DNA of 64,000 bases from positions 434,001 to 498,000 of the forward strand of contig CBDCQE010000003.1 in NCBI GenBank assembly GCA_965220505.1. The letters run 5' to 3'. The stretch is from Bin87 sp965220505. Its GTDB lineage: Bacteria; Chloroflexota; Dehalococcoidia; Lucifugimonadales; UBA3495. This document shows, piece by piece, positions 33,577 to 42,447 of this stretch (position 1 is the first letter of the stretch; every line of letters starts with the position of its first letter). A program made the translations under genes and the position numbers. A model generated the notes under the pieces. It was not told where the DNA came from, ran no database searches, and worked only from the letters and a program-made list of their open reading frames with translations.

Positions 33577-35256
33577 ATGAACCAGGCTTTCGACGCCCTG
33601 GCCGAACGGGCCATACGCGAGCATTGGGAGTTCGTGCCCACCGCCGGCAGCCGCATCGGCCGCCACGAGTACGATGGCCGCCTGCCGGATTTCTCCGGTG
33701 GCCGCGTCTCTCGTCGCATCGAAGAGCTGCACCGGTCCCTCGGCCAGCTCTCCGCGTTGCCCGAATCCGACAGGTCCGTCGCTGATGACGACGCCCGGAT
33801 GGAACTCCTGTCCCGCAGCTTGCTGGAGATGTTCCTGCGGCGCGAGCTGTTCAGCCTGGAGGAAATGCGGACGCTGCACAACAACCCGCAGCGGCAGGTC
33901 GGATACATCGGCGTCGGCAGCTACGTGCAGCGCGACTACGCGCCTTTGCCGGACCGCCTGCGCTCGGCCACTGCGGTCCTGCAACAGGTCCCTGACTTCT
34001 TGAACACGCTGGATGGGATCACGGATACCGAGCTGGGAGAACCCATTCGCGAGATGGCCGTCGAAGCCTATCGGGGTATGGCGTCGTTCTATAACACCGG
34101 CTTGGCAGATGCCTCCACTCAATGCGCGGCTATCGCTCCTGATGTGGCCGCCGAATTCGACGCTGCCCGCAAAACTGCCGGGGCTGCGGTGATTGATTTT
34201 GCCCAGCGGTTGCAGGGCCGTGAAATCCGTCCCGAGTTCGCCATCGGTTCCGACCTGTACCGCCGGATGCTGGAGGTGGGCGAGGGGGTGAACACGCCGC
34301 TGCTGGACGTCCTGTCCATCGGCCAGGCCAACCTGGAGCAGAACCTGCGCCGGCTGGACGAAGCGGCGGCCCGTTTCTTGTCTCAGATCGGCGCTCCGGG
34401 CAAGTCGGTTCGGGAGGCCGTCGCCCAGGTTGCCGCCGACCATCCCGCCGCGGATGCCCTGATACCGGAAACGCGGGCCATGCTGGAAGACATCCGCCAG
34501 GCCCTCATCGACCACGACATCATCACCGTCCCCTCCGAGGAGCGCTGCCAGGTGACCGAGACGCCATCCTACATGCGCTACGCCTTCGCCGCCATGGACT
34601 CGCCCGGCGGGCTGGAGGAGGTCGCCACCGAGGCTTTCTACTACGTCACCCCGGTGGAGCCGGACTGGACGCCGCGCCAGCAGGAGGAGTGGCTGACCAA
34701 CTTCAACTACCACACCCTGCAGATCATCAGCGTCCACGAGGTCTACCCGGGGCACTTCGTGCACAACCTGCACAACCGCTACGGCGGCGGCCTGCCCCTG
34801 ATTAACCGCGTCGCCACGTCTTACGCCTTCACCGAGGGTTGGGCGCACTACACCGAGGAGATGATGCTGGAGACCGAGTACGGCCGCGACAACCCGGCGC
34901 TGTGGCTCACCCAACTCCTCGAGGCCCTGGTGCGCAACTGCCGCTACCTGTGCTCGCTGGGGATGCACGCCCAGGGCATGACCGTTGACGAGGCGACACA
35001 GTTCTTCCAGGCCCACGCCTACATGGAGGAACACCCCGCCCGCCGAGAGGCGCTGCGCGGCACCTTCGATCCCGGCTACTTGAACTACACCCTGGGCAAG
35101 CTGATGCTGCTCAAGCTCCGGCAGGACTGGCGCCGCCAGGAGGGGTCAGCCTACAGCCTGCGCCGGTTCCACGACGCCACGCTGTCCTGGGGCGCTCCGC
35201 CCGTGCCGCTGCTGCGCCAGGCGATGCTCAACGAGCCGGACGGCGCGATACTCTGA
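33577..35256 (+). CDS. DUF885 family protein, putative zinc metallopeptidase
   Basis: A 559-residue DUF885 protein. The zinc-site motif HEVYPGH (about residue 388) and a downstream TEGWAHYTEEMMLE, which supplies a third ligand, follow the family's HExxxGH...E pattern. N-terminal helices are typical (FDALAERAIREHWEF). No signal peptide is visible, so it is probably cytoplasmic. The start could be ATG 33562 or 33577; I chose 33577 as it fits the family N-terminus, since neither has a clear ribosome site. Substrates of the family are mostly unknown peptides. Confidence 0.88.
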   Translation: MNQAFDALAERAIREHWEFVPTAGSRIGRHEYDGRLPDFSGGRVSRRIEELHRSLGQLSALPESDRSVADDDARMELLSRSLLEMFLRRELFSLEEMRTLHNNPQRQVGYIGVGSYVQRDYAPLPDRLRSATAVLQQVPDFLNTLDGITDTELGEPIREMAVEAYRGMASFYNTGLADASTQCAAIAPDVAAEFDAARKTAGAAVIDFAQRLQGREIRPEFAIGSDLYRRMLEVGEGVNTPLLDVLSIGQANLEQNLRRLDEAAARFLSQIGAPGKSVREAVAQVAADHPAADALIPETRAMLEDIRQALIDHDIITVPSEERCQVTETPSYMRYAFAAMDSPGGLEEVATEAFYYVTPVEPDWTPRQQEEWLTNFNYHTLQIISVHEVYPGHFVHNLHNRYGGGLPLINRVATSYAFTEGWAHYTEEMMLETEYGRDNPALWLTQLLEALVRNCRYLCSLGMHAQGMTVDEATQFFQAHAYMEEHPARREALRGTFDPGYLNYTLGKLMLLKLRQDWRRQEGSAYSLRRFHDATLSWGAPPVPLLRQAMLNEPDGAIL

Positions 35257-35277
35257 TGCTGAAGGCCCGCGCCTGAT

Positions 35278-35799
35278 TTACACTACCTGCGCCCCGAGGA
35301 TCCTGCCGATGTGGTCCAGCGCCCAGCGGTGGGCGTCGGCGTCGAAGGATGCCACGCAGTCGGTGGGCACCTCCACCGTGTAGTCCCGGTTCCGCGCGTC
35401 GGACGTAGTGTGCATCACGCAGATGTCGGTGCACACCCCGCACACGATGATCTTGTCCGGGTCGAGCGCGGCCAACCGTTCGGCAAGGTCGGTGTTGAAG
35501 AAGCCGCTGTAGCGGTTCTTGGGGATGACGTTCCCATCGCCGACCCATTCGGCCAACTCCGGAATCACCTCCGGCTCCTCCGTCCCGATGACGCAGTGCA
35601 CCGGGAACATTTGGAACTCCAGATCGTCGGGCAGGTGGTGGTCGGAGACGAAGAGGATGGACGAGCCGGCTTCCGCCTCCCGCCGCAGCAAGTCCCGCAC
35701 CGGCTCGATGATGCTGCGGGCATCGTCGCCACAGTACAGGTTGTGCCCCGGCTCCATGAACCCGCGCACCATGTCGACCACCAGGACTGCGTTGGGCAT
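35278..35799 (-). CDS. Isochorismatase/nicotinamidase-like cysteine hydrolase
   Basis: A 173-residue cysteine hydrolase with the full triad: Asp in VLVVDMVRGF, Lys in NVIPKNRYSGF and nucleophilic Cys in VCGVCTDICV, the last preceded by the usual cis-peptide region. Zinc ligands of nicotinamidase (DxH) may be in SDHHLPDD. GAGGAGG lies eight bases before the ATG at 35799. The substrate could be nicotinamide, a carbamate or a ureide; the sequence does not decide. It is convergent with the DUF885 gene. Confidence 0.92.
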   Translation of the reverse strand: MPNAVLVVDMVRGFMEPGHNLYCGDDARSIIEPVRDLLRREAEAGSSILFVSDHHLPDDLEFQMFPVHCVIGTEEPEVIPELAEWVGDGNVIPKNRYSGFFNTDLAERLAALDPDKIIVCGVCTDICVMHTTSDARNRDYTVEVPTDCVASFDADAHRWALDHIGRILGAQVV

Positions 35800-35964
35800 G
35801 GCGTTCACCTCCTCATCTTACCGGCGGCAATTGTCTGAAGCAGGATAGTCAGGATTATAGGATATTCCCAATCCTGCAAATCCTCAAAGCCGGCAAATTT
35901 GACACAGGCGCCCTAATCCGCCTAGTTTCAAAAATCCCAATACCATTTACCGGAGGATATCACC

Positions 35965-36138
35965 ATGGAATGCGAATTTGCGCCCCGGGGCGTCGGCGTC
36001 TGCGATGCCCGGGCCACGGCCCGCTGCCAGGGTTGTTACGGAGTCTTCTGCCGCCGTCACAGCCGGCGTTGTCTCGTGTGCTTCACCGATCTCTGTAGTC
36101 TTTGCAACGAGGGGCACGTCTGCAACTTCGGCTTCTGA
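35965..36138 (+). CDS. 57-residue Cys-rich (zinc-finger-like) protein next to J-protein
   Basis: A very small protein with ten Cys and two His in 57 residues. Starting MECEFAPRG, it has C-x2-C-x4-C-x2-H at 21-32 followed by C-x2-C-x4-C-x2-C-x3-H-x-C at 36-53, suggesting two B-box/RING-like zinc sites. A GGAGG ribosome site (CGGAGGATATCACC) precedes the ATG. It ends 23 bases before a J-protein gene that lacks the DnaJ zinc domain. It does not show the DnaJ CxxCxGxG repeat. No known family is evident to me; a protein-binding zinc module co-acting with the chaperone is inference. Confidence 0.75.
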   Translation: MECEFAPRGVGVCDARATARCQGCYGVFCRRHSRRCLVCFTDLCSLCNEGHVCNFGF

Positions 36139-36161
36139 GAACGGGACATTGGAGGTCGCCC

Positions 36162-37604
36162 ATGCCTGACCACTACGAGACCCTGGGCGTGGAACCTACA
36201 GCCAGCCCGGAGGACATCCGTGTCGCCTATCGTCTGCTGATGCAGATGATCCACCCCGACCGCAATCCCAACAACCCCCAGGCCGAAGCCTGGGCAAAGC
36301 GGGTCAACGCCGCCTACGAGACGTTGTCGCGCCCCGAACGGCGCGCGGAATACGACCGGAGCCGGAATCGCAATCACCCACCGCCTGACCCGCCCCCATC
36401 GGCCGGCCGTCAGCCAGGCAGCGCGCGCCGGGAGCGGGAAACGGCCCAGGAGTTCGTCTTCGAGATCCCGCTGGAGATGGTCGACTCCGGGTTGGTCCAT
36501 GAATATCGGTGCTACGACGGCTCCCGGCGGCAAATTGTCATCCCGCCCGGAGTTGAAGAGGGAGAGCGCTTCCCGTTCGTCGAGATGGACGGCTCGCCGT
36601 GCACCCTGGTTATCGCGGTGGAGCGACACGATTCATTCCATCGCCGGGGCGCCGACCTGTACACCGAGTTGTCCATTCACAAAGCCGACGCCGTGCGGCG
36701 TACCGTGGTCAGCCTGGCAGCCCTGCGCGGCCGGGTGGATGTTCCGCTACTGCCGGAGTTCCTGGAGGGCAAGACCTTCTGCGCCCAGGGACAGGGACTG
36801 CCCCATCGCCACCACCCGGCGCGTCGAGGCGACCTCAATGTTTCATTCGTCGTGCTGCCCACTCCCGACCGGCCGGTGTTCGTTACCCTGGAGGAAGTGG
36901 ACCGCGGCTGCTCCCGCCGGCTGGATGACCTCGGCATCGTCGCCAAAATTCCGCCGGGCGTCGCCACGGGCAGCCGCGTGTACATCGGAGCCGACCACGG
37001 CCGCGAAACCAACCTGCTGGTCAGCGTGCGGCCTCATCAGCGCATCACCCGTCGCGGCGACGACCTGCATCTGACCGAGGAGGTCAGCCATATCGCCCTG
37101 CTGCTGCGGTCCGAGTACCGGCTGGACGTGCTGGGCCGCGCCGTGACCGTGCCGCTGCACCCCAAGTATGCCGATGGACGGGAGGTTTGCCGGCGCGACG
37201 AGGGCCTGCCCAATCTCCGCAATCCCAAACGGAGGGGCAACCTCTACGTGACGTTCACCGTTCGGAATGAAATCCGCCCTGCCGCCGGCAGCCCCCGGAA
37301 CCGCCGGGAACGGCTGGCCGGGTTCGCCCGCCAAGCAGCGCGCGCTACGCTCCACGCCGCCGGCGTGGCCCACGGCGCAATCCGCCAAACCGTCGCCGCC
37401 TGTCGCAGCCTCAACGACGCCATCGACCGCCACCGGGAGCGCATCCTGACCATCCTGAAAATCGCGGCCATCGCCGCCGCCGCAATAGGGGCCGGCTTCG
37501 CCGTGTACTTCATCATCGTCAACATCGCGGCCATCCTGACCGCGATAGCGGCGGTCGCCATCCTGGGGGGCCTGCTGTACATCCTGTTCACGGGCCGCTA
37601 CTGA
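36162..37604 (+). CDS. Membrane-anchored J-domain protein with two DnaJ C-terminal modules
   Basis: A 480-residue DnaJ-like co-chaperone expected to stimulate an Hsp70 (DnaK) ATPase. The J domain (residues 1-70) includes YETLGVEPTASPEDIRVAYR and HPD in MIHPDRNPN. There is no zinc-finger domain; instead two successive substrate-binding C-terminal modules (about 105-265 and 265-390) each contain an IPPGV...G and a RRGD/RRGNL-type motif. The last ~55 residues form two hydrophobic helices (IAAIAAAAIGAGFAVYFIIV), which would tether it to the membrane. GGAGG precedes ATG 36162. Duplication plus C-terminal anchor is unusual for DnaJ/CbpA. Its 3' end overlaps the convergent helicase gene by seven bases. 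Confidence 0.88.
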   Translation: MPDHYETLGVEPTASPEDIRVAYRLLMQMIHPDRNPNNPQAEAWAKRVNAAYETLSRPERRAEYDRSRNRNHPPPDPPPSAGRQPGSARRERETAQEFVFEIPLEMVDSGLVHEYRCYDGSRRQIVIPPGVEEGERFPFVEMDGSPCTLVIAVERHDSFHRRGADLYTELSIHKADAVRRTVVSLAALRGRVDVPLLPEFLEGKTFCAQGQGLPHRHHPARRGDLNVSFVVLPTPDRPVFVTLEEVDRGCSRRLDDLGIVAKIPPGVATGSRVYIGADHGRETNLLVSVRPHQRITRRGDDLHLTEEVSHIALLLRSEYRLDVLGRAVTVPLHPKYADGREVCRRDEGLPNLRNPKRRGNLYVTFTVRNEIRPAAGSPRNRRERLAGFARQAARATLHAAGVAHGAIRQTVAACRSLNDAIDRHRERILTILKIAAIAAAAIGAGFAVYFIIVNIAAILTAIAAVAILGGLLYILFTGRY

Positions 37605-40219
37605 CGAGGATTGCTCAAAATCTCAACGAGTAGCTTAAGCAGATCATTGTCATTCACCGTGCGCAACTCTTCAGGTATGGAACCAGTGAGCCTGCTGTTT
37701 CCGCTAAGGTAGATGCTGTTCAGTTTGGTGAGGCCCCCTAACTCCTTCGGTATTTCTCCGGTCAACTGGTTGTCCCTGAGCCGCAGGTAGGTAAGGTTGG
37801 TAAGACGCCCTAACTCCTGCGGTATCTCCCCGGTCAACTCGTTCATACCGAGATCCAGCGCAGTCAGGCTGGCAAGGCGTCCCAACTCCCACGGTATTTC
37901 TCCAGTCAACTGGTTGGAGTCGAGATAGAGGCGTGTCAAGTTGACGAGGCGCCCTAATGCCCATGGTATTTCCCCGGTCAGTTGGTTGCCGAGCAGTTCC
38001 AATTTAGTCAGGTTGACGAGGTATCCCAATTCCCATGGTATTTCCCCGGTCAGCTGGTTGCCGTTCAATCCCAATTCGGTCAGGTTGGCGAGGGACCCCA
38101 ACTCCCGCGGTATTTTCCCGGTCAGCTGGTTAGCGTCAAGGTAGAGGCGTCTCAAGTTTGTAAGGTGTCCCAACTCCCGCGGTATTTCCCCAGTTAACTG
38201 GTTATCGATCAATCCCAATTCAGTTAGTTTGGCAAGGCGTCCCAACTCCCCCGGTATTTTCCCGGTTAACTGATTGAATGCGAGGTTGAGGACCATCAAG
38301 TCGGCGAGGTGTCCCAACTCCTGCGGTATTTCCCCAGTCAATTGGTTGCCAGCCAATTTCAATCCAGTCAGGTTAACGAGGCGTCCCATTTCCTGCGGTA
38401 TTTCACCACTCAACTGGTTGTTGCCCAAGTCCAGTTCCGTCAAACTGGTGACGCTGCTCAACTCCCGCGGTATTTCCCCGGTCAACTGGTTGTCACCCAA
38501 TCCCAATCCGGTTAGATTGACGAGGCGACCCAACCAGCGCGGAATCTCGCCCCTCAACTGGTTGCTATAGAGACCCAGCCCAGTCAGTTCGGTGAGGCGC
38601 GCCAATTCATGGGGAATCTCGCCAGTCAGGTGATTCTTGGCGAGACTTAGTAATGTCAGATTGATAAGTTTACCTAACTCAGCCGGTATCTCGCCGCTCA
38701 ACTGATTCGCAAAGAGACGCAACTCGCTGACACGCCCGTTGTCATCAGTAGTCACACCGTACCACTCCTCCACAGGAGCGTCGGTCAACCAGTTATCCTT
38801 CCGTATCCAATTCGGCCCGTCTGTCGCATGGTACAGCGCAACCAATGTGGCCCACTCGGCGATACGCGCCAACCCTTCTGAGTGTTTTTCGGGCACAACC
38901 AGCGTGGTCAAGGGAGGGTCAACCGGCAGGCGGGCCGCAATGTGGGCGTCGATGTGGCAAAGGTCGCACACCAAATCGTGAGCATTGCCGCAATGATGTT
39001 CATACTCCCAATACCTCCATCCCCGGAGACGGCCGCAACGCCCGCAGGACTTGCCTCCCGAGTCCTTGACGTCTTCCATCGACCCAACTGTTTCGTCTGG
39101 ATCCTGCTCGCCGCGCGGTGGCAGCGACCAACTCCGGAGGGCTTCGGGCAACCCGTGAGTTAGTGTGTTCCCTGCTAAATCCAGGATCAGACAGTCACCG
39201 CCGTCCGGTTTGGGGCGTAGCCCTCGTCCCACCATTTGCAGGTACAGCGACAGGCTCAGCGTGGGGCGCGCCATCATCACGCAGGATGCGTCGGGCAGGT
39301 CAAAGCCTTCGGTCGCGACGAGCACGTTGATCAGGACCCTGACGTACCCTTGTTTGAAGCCGGCAATCGCCGCACCTCTTCGTTCACGGTGGGTATCGGA
39401 CAGGATGACCTCCGCCCTGATGCCATTGCTCTGGAAAAACGCTTGCAGATTGTGAGCGTGCTCCTGGGACACGGCATAGGCAATGGTGGGCCTATCGGCT
39501 GCATACTGTTTCCAAAGATTCACGGCCTCTGCGGTCATCACCCTTCGTGGGCCGGCGTTGGCCCTGACAATTCCTGATGGCGTGTAATCGCCGATTTGAC
39601 CGGGCCGGCCGCCGATTATGCGTTGTTCTGCAGACGGCACCAATACTCGAGACTTGCACAGCGCGCCCTCGGACTGTAGTTCCGCAATTTGCGGTCCGCG
39701 GACCAAGCTGCTGAATAGATGGTCAAACCCCTCTTGCTCAGACAGTCGCCAAGGAGTCGCGGTCATGCCCAGTACCATGCCGGGCCACTGCTCCATCGCC
39801 TGCTCATAACCATTGGCGGATGAGTGGTGCGCTTCGTCAATCACCATCAGGTCGTCGGGATCGTAACCACCCCATACGTTACCCTCGGCGGCGCGCCGGC
39901 CGGTAGTCTGCGCCATTAGGAGAACCGCGGCGCCGCGCCTTGCCTGTGCTTCCGCCCCTACCCGCCAGCGGGGATCAATAACCGTGCGAACACCCTCCCG
40001 GTTCAGCACCTTGCCGGTTTGCTCAATGAGTTCCTTGCGATGGGTCAGCCATACCGCCCGTCGGTTCGCCTTGAGCCAATGAGCGAGCAGCGCGCCGGCG
40101 ATAACGGTTTTGCCCCCGCCAGTGGGCAACTGCATCATCACCCGCTTGCGGTCGTCCGTTTCCAATGCGTGCAGGACCCGTTGCAGCAATTCCGTCTGGT
40201 ACGGACGTAGTTGTGCCAT
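37598..40219 (-). CDS. Superfamily 2 helicase fused to a leucine-rich repeat domain
   Basis: An 873-residue fusion. Residues 1-360 form a DEAD/DEAH-type helicase: motif I PTGGGKT, II DEAH, III TATPW, and QMVGRGLRPK (VI). A zinc-ribbon-like CGRCGRLRGWRYW...CGNAHDLVCDLC follows (about 388-420). From about 440 the sequence changes to a bacterial secreted-LRR type N-cap (LYHATDGPNWIRKDNWL, WYGVTTDDNGRVSEL) and then about 15 repeats of 24 residues with the consensus LTGEIPxELGxLxNLTxLxL up to residue ~850. Such LRRs normally occur outside the cell. The start has GGAGG upstream. It lies 22 bases downstream of a truncated vapC. A nucleic acid sensor or defence protein with LRR ligand recognition is inference. 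Confidence 0.9.
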   Translation of the reverse strand: MAQLRPYQTELLQRVLHALETDDRKRVMMQLPTGGGKTVIAGALLAHWLKANRRAVWLTHRKELIEQTGKVLNREGVRTVIDPRWRVGAEAQARRGAAVLLMAQTTGRRAAEGNVWGGYDPDDLMVIDEAHHSSANGYEQAMEQWPGMVLGMTATPWRLSEQEGFDHLFSSLVRGPQIAELQSEGALCKSRVLVPSAEQRIIGGRPGQIGDYTPSGIVRANAGPRRVMTAEAVNLWKQYAADRPTIAYAVSQEHAHNLQAFFQSNGIRAEVILSDTHRERRGAAIAGFKQGYVRVLINVLVATEGFDLPDASCVMMARPTLSLSLYLQMVGRGLRPKPDGGDCLILDLAGNTLTHGLPEALRSWSLPPRGEQDPDETVGSMEDVKDSGGKSCGRCGRLRGWRYWEYEHHCGNAHDLVCDLCHIDAHIAARLPVDPPLTTLVVPEKHSEGLARIAEWATLVALYHATDGPNWIRKDNWLTDAPVEEWYGVTTDDNGRVSELRLFANQLSGEIPAELGKLINLTLLSLAKNHLTGEIPHELARLTELTGLGLYSNQLRGEIPRWLGRLVNLTGLGLGDNQLTGEIPRELSSVTSLTELDLGNNQLSGEIPQEMGRLVNLTGLKLAGNQLTGEIPQELGHLADLMVLNLAFNQLTGKIPGELGRLAKLTELGLIDNQLTGEIPRELGHLTNLRRLYLDANQLTGKIPRELGSLANLTELGLNGNQLTGEIPWELGYLVNLTKLELLGNQLTGEIPWALGRLVNLTRLYLDSNQLTGEIPWELGRLASLTALDLGMNELTGEIPQELGRLTNLTYLRLRDNQLTGEIPKELGGLTKLNSIYLSGNSRLTGSIPEELRTVNDNDLLKLLVEILSNPRQ
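37670..38735. repeat. Coding 72-base tandem repeats (LRR region)
   Basis: About 15 imperfect 72-base units, each encoding one 24-residue LRR. On the plus strand they show recurrent CGGTATTTCCCCGGTCAACTG-like cores. They are coding repeats inside the helicase-LRR gene, not a CRISPR array, but their similarity makes copy-number change by recombination likely. Confidence 0.85.
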
Positions 40220-40241
40220 TGCCAAACCCTCCAAACGCCGG

Positions 40242-40373
40242 CTATTCCTGTTCGGTCAGCAATCCCTTGACCCACGCTTGCTTTTCCAACTCACTGTTTG
40301 CAATAGCATAAACTAGTACATTGGCGTCGAAGAAATCCCTATTGCCCGTAGTAGTAACGGTAGGGCCGGTCAT
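40242..40373 (-). pseudogene. Truncated vapC-like PIN toxin fragment
   Basis: A 43-codon frame overlapping the antitoxin gene encodes NRDFFDANVLVYAIANSELE, the opening of a PIN-domain toxin with the first catalytic Asp (FDANVLVYA), then ends LLTEQE-stop. Normal VapC is about 130 residues; the other three acidic residues are missing. The helicase-LRR gene begins 22 bases on, so the rest was probably lost when that gene arrived. Confidence 0.75.
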
Positions 40374-40593
40374 ACAAGTCCTCCCTGGTCCACGTTCGGG
40401 GACCCATATCCCGACTCAATCGCTCGAATGTGGCCATAAGCTCGGCCGCTTGCACCTTACGATCGCCAGCCATGCTGTTCGCCAGCGACGTCAGATACTC
40501 TGACACCATGGCGGCCACCGTTGTATCCCGCGCGCCGGCAATAGCGCTGACCTTGGTCAGAATGTGTTCGTCAATGTCCAGTTTCAGTTCCAC
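40339..40593 (-). CDS. VapB-like antitoxin (toxin partner truncated)
   Basis: An 84-residue small protein starting with GTG (AGGTG upstream). The N-terminal strand-helix MELKLDIDEHILTKVSAIAG then TTVAAMVSEYL resembles ribbon-helix-helix type DNA-binding antitoxins, and the acidic-aromatic tail RTWTREDLYDRPYRYYYG resembles VapB segments that block PIN domains. It overlaps the truncated PIN gene, as in intact vapBC. As the toxin is broken, it may now regulate the adjacent helicase-LRR gene, with which it appears co-transcribed. Confidence 0.72.
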   Translation of the reverse strand: MELKLDIDEHILTKVSAIAGARDTTVAAMVSEYLTSLANSMAGDRKVQAAELMATFERLSRDMGPRTWTREDLYDRPYRYYYGQ

Positions 40594-40681
40594 GGTCGCA
40601 CCTATGTAAGGTTGCAGGCGGAACGGCTAAACGGGAGCTCGCTGCCCCGTGCGCTCCGCCTGCCTTCCAATGTAACGACGA

Positions 40682-42349
40682 TCAGTGAGCGATGCTGCTC
40701 GGCGCGAAGCCGCCGTAGCGCGGGTACTGCGAGCAGATGAACTCCAGGTACGCCGGCTGGCCGGCGCCGTTGGCCGCCATGGCCCGCTCCAGCGCGGGAA
40801 CCACGTCCGACGGCTCGGTGACCCGCTCGGTGTAGAGGCCCAACTCCGCCACCGCCCGGGACATGTTCACGTCCTCGGGACCCATCACCCGGTGGGTGTA
40901 GGGGTCATGGCCGTCGCCCCAGAACCCGGGGCCGTAGCCGGCGAACCCGCCGTTGGCCACGTGGGCGACGGTGATGCCCAGTTGCTGGCGCACCGGAACC
41001 TCCAGGTTGCCCAGCATGTAGCCCATGCCGGCGTCGCCGGTGACCGCCACCGCCTGCCGCTCCGGATAGGCCAGCTTGGCCGCCATGGCCCCGGCCAGGC
41101 CGAAGCCCAGGGTGGAGATGTTGCCCCAGCCCAGGAACCCCCGCGGGATCAGCGTGTCGTACACTGTGCTCAGCTGGTCGCGGGTGTTGCCCGAGTCGTG
41201 GGTCACGAAGGAGTTGTACGGGTCCAGCACCTTCATCATGTCGCCGAACACGCGGTACGGGTTGATGGGCGTGTCGCTGGACGCCATGGCCTCGCGGTAC
41301 TCGGCCAGGCCGGCGTCGCGGGTCTCCCGGACCTCGGCCACCACGTTGCCGGCAGCCCGCCCCGCCCCGTCGGTGCGCTGCGACACCTCGTCGGCCAGCG
41401 CCTGCAGCGTGAACTTCGCGTCGCCCAGCACGGCGTGGTGCGTGGGGAAGATGCGGTTCAGGTGCAGGTCGTCCAGGTTGCACTGGATGATGGTCTTGCC
41501 CGCCGCGTTGGGGATGCCGTGGGTGAACCGCCCCGGCGACAGGCTGCTGCCCACCGTGAGGATCACGTCGCTCTTGTTCAGGTAGGCGATGGGATGCTCG
41601 CCGCGCACGCCCACGAACAGCGGGTGGTTCTCGGGGAACGCGCCCTTGGCCTTCAGCGTGGTGATCACCGGCGCGTTCAGCAACTCGGCCAGGCCCACCA
41701 GTTCCTCCGAGGCCCCGGCGTAGATGACGCCCTCGCCGGCGTAGATCAGCGGGTTGGCGGCGTCCATCATCAGGTCGATGGCCCGGGCCACGTCCGACGG
41801 GTCGGGCGCCGACTTGTACCCGCGCACCGGGAAGTAGGGGTCGGCGGTCTCGTCGTAGACGCCGGCGGCGTTGGGGATGGCCAGCACCACCGGACCCGGA
41901 CGCCCGCTGCGCAGCATGGAGAAGGCCCGCCGCAGGAACTCCGGCGTCCGCTCCGGCCGGTCGACGTAGCCGAACCACTTGGTGATGGTCTTCAGGGCGG
42001 TGGTCACGTCGAACATGGTGTTCTCGGTGCTGCCCGCGGGAATGCCGTCGGTGATGCACAGCATCGGCGAGTTGTCCTCGAAGGCCTGGGCCAGCCCGGG
42101 GAAGGAGTACTGCAGGCCCGCGCCGTTGACGCCGCCCTGCACGGTGCAGACGCCGATGCGGTCGCCACCGGTGACCCGCGAGTAGGCGTCGGCCAGCGCC
42201 ACGGCGTAGCGGTCGTCCCGCATCATGATCATGGGCACGCCCTCGCGCCCCAGGGCGTTGTTCACCCGGCAAACGGGGAAGGTGGAAACCCACTCGACAC
42301 CCTCCTGCTTGAGGATGCGGGCAATGGAAGTTGCAACGTCGATGGACAT
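40682..42349 (-). CDS. Thiamine diphosphate-dependent enzyme (acetolactate synthase family) with altered catalytic motifs
   Basis: A 555-residue ThDP enzyme with the three-domain layout of acetolactate synthase/oxalyl-CoA decarboxylase. The catalytic Glu of the usual RHEQxAAxxADGYAR motif appears changed: the sequence is MRDDRYAVALADAYSRVTG. The ThDP/Mg motif is GDAGMGYMLGNLE and ends VANGG instead of GDG...NN. Residues for FAD binding are not obvious. The start ATG 42349 has AGAGG upstream; the 5' extension is rejected. Substitution of the glutamate is known from glyoxylate carboligase-type enzymes, so a lyase or decarboxylase with different chemistry is possible. It has no operon partner here. 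Confidence 0.88.
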   Translation of the reverse strand: MSIDVATSIARILKQEGVEWVSTFPVCRVNNALGREGVPMIMMRDDRYAVALADAYSRVTGGDRIGVCTVQGGVNGAGLQYSFPGLAQAFEDNSPMLCITDGIPAGSTENTMFDVTTALKTITKWFGYVDRPERTPEFLRRAFSMLRSGRPGPVVLAIPNAAGVYDETADPYFPVRGYKSAPDPSDVARAIDLMMDAANPLIYAGEGVIYAGASEELVGLAELLNAPVITTLKAKGAFPENHPLFVGVRGEHPIAYLNKSDVILTVGSSLSPGRFTHGIPNAAGKTIIQCNLDDLHLNRIFPTHHAVLGDAKFTLQALADEVSQRTDGAGRAAGNVVAEVRETRDAGLAEYREAMASSDTPINPYRVFGDMMKVLDPYNSFVTHDSGNTRDQLSTVYDTLIPRGFLGWGNISTLGFGLAGAMAAKLAYPERQAVAVTGDAGMGYMLGNLEVPVRQQLGITVAHVANGGFAGYGPGFWGDGHDPYTHRVMGPEDVNMSRAVAELGLYTERVTEPSDVVPALERAMAANGAGQPAYLEFICSQYPRYGGFAPSSIAH

Positions 42350-42447
42350 GGTTTTGGACCTCTTTTTGCGATTACGGTTGGGTGGAGCGATTGTACCATC
42401 GCGTTTCGCGGCTATGGGCAATCCCAACAATTACTGACACCGGGCAG

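Noticed and set aside
37670..38735. Regular repeats taken at first for CRISPR or satellite DNA
   Set aside because: Period is 72 bases with no spacers and in frame with 24-residue LRRs.
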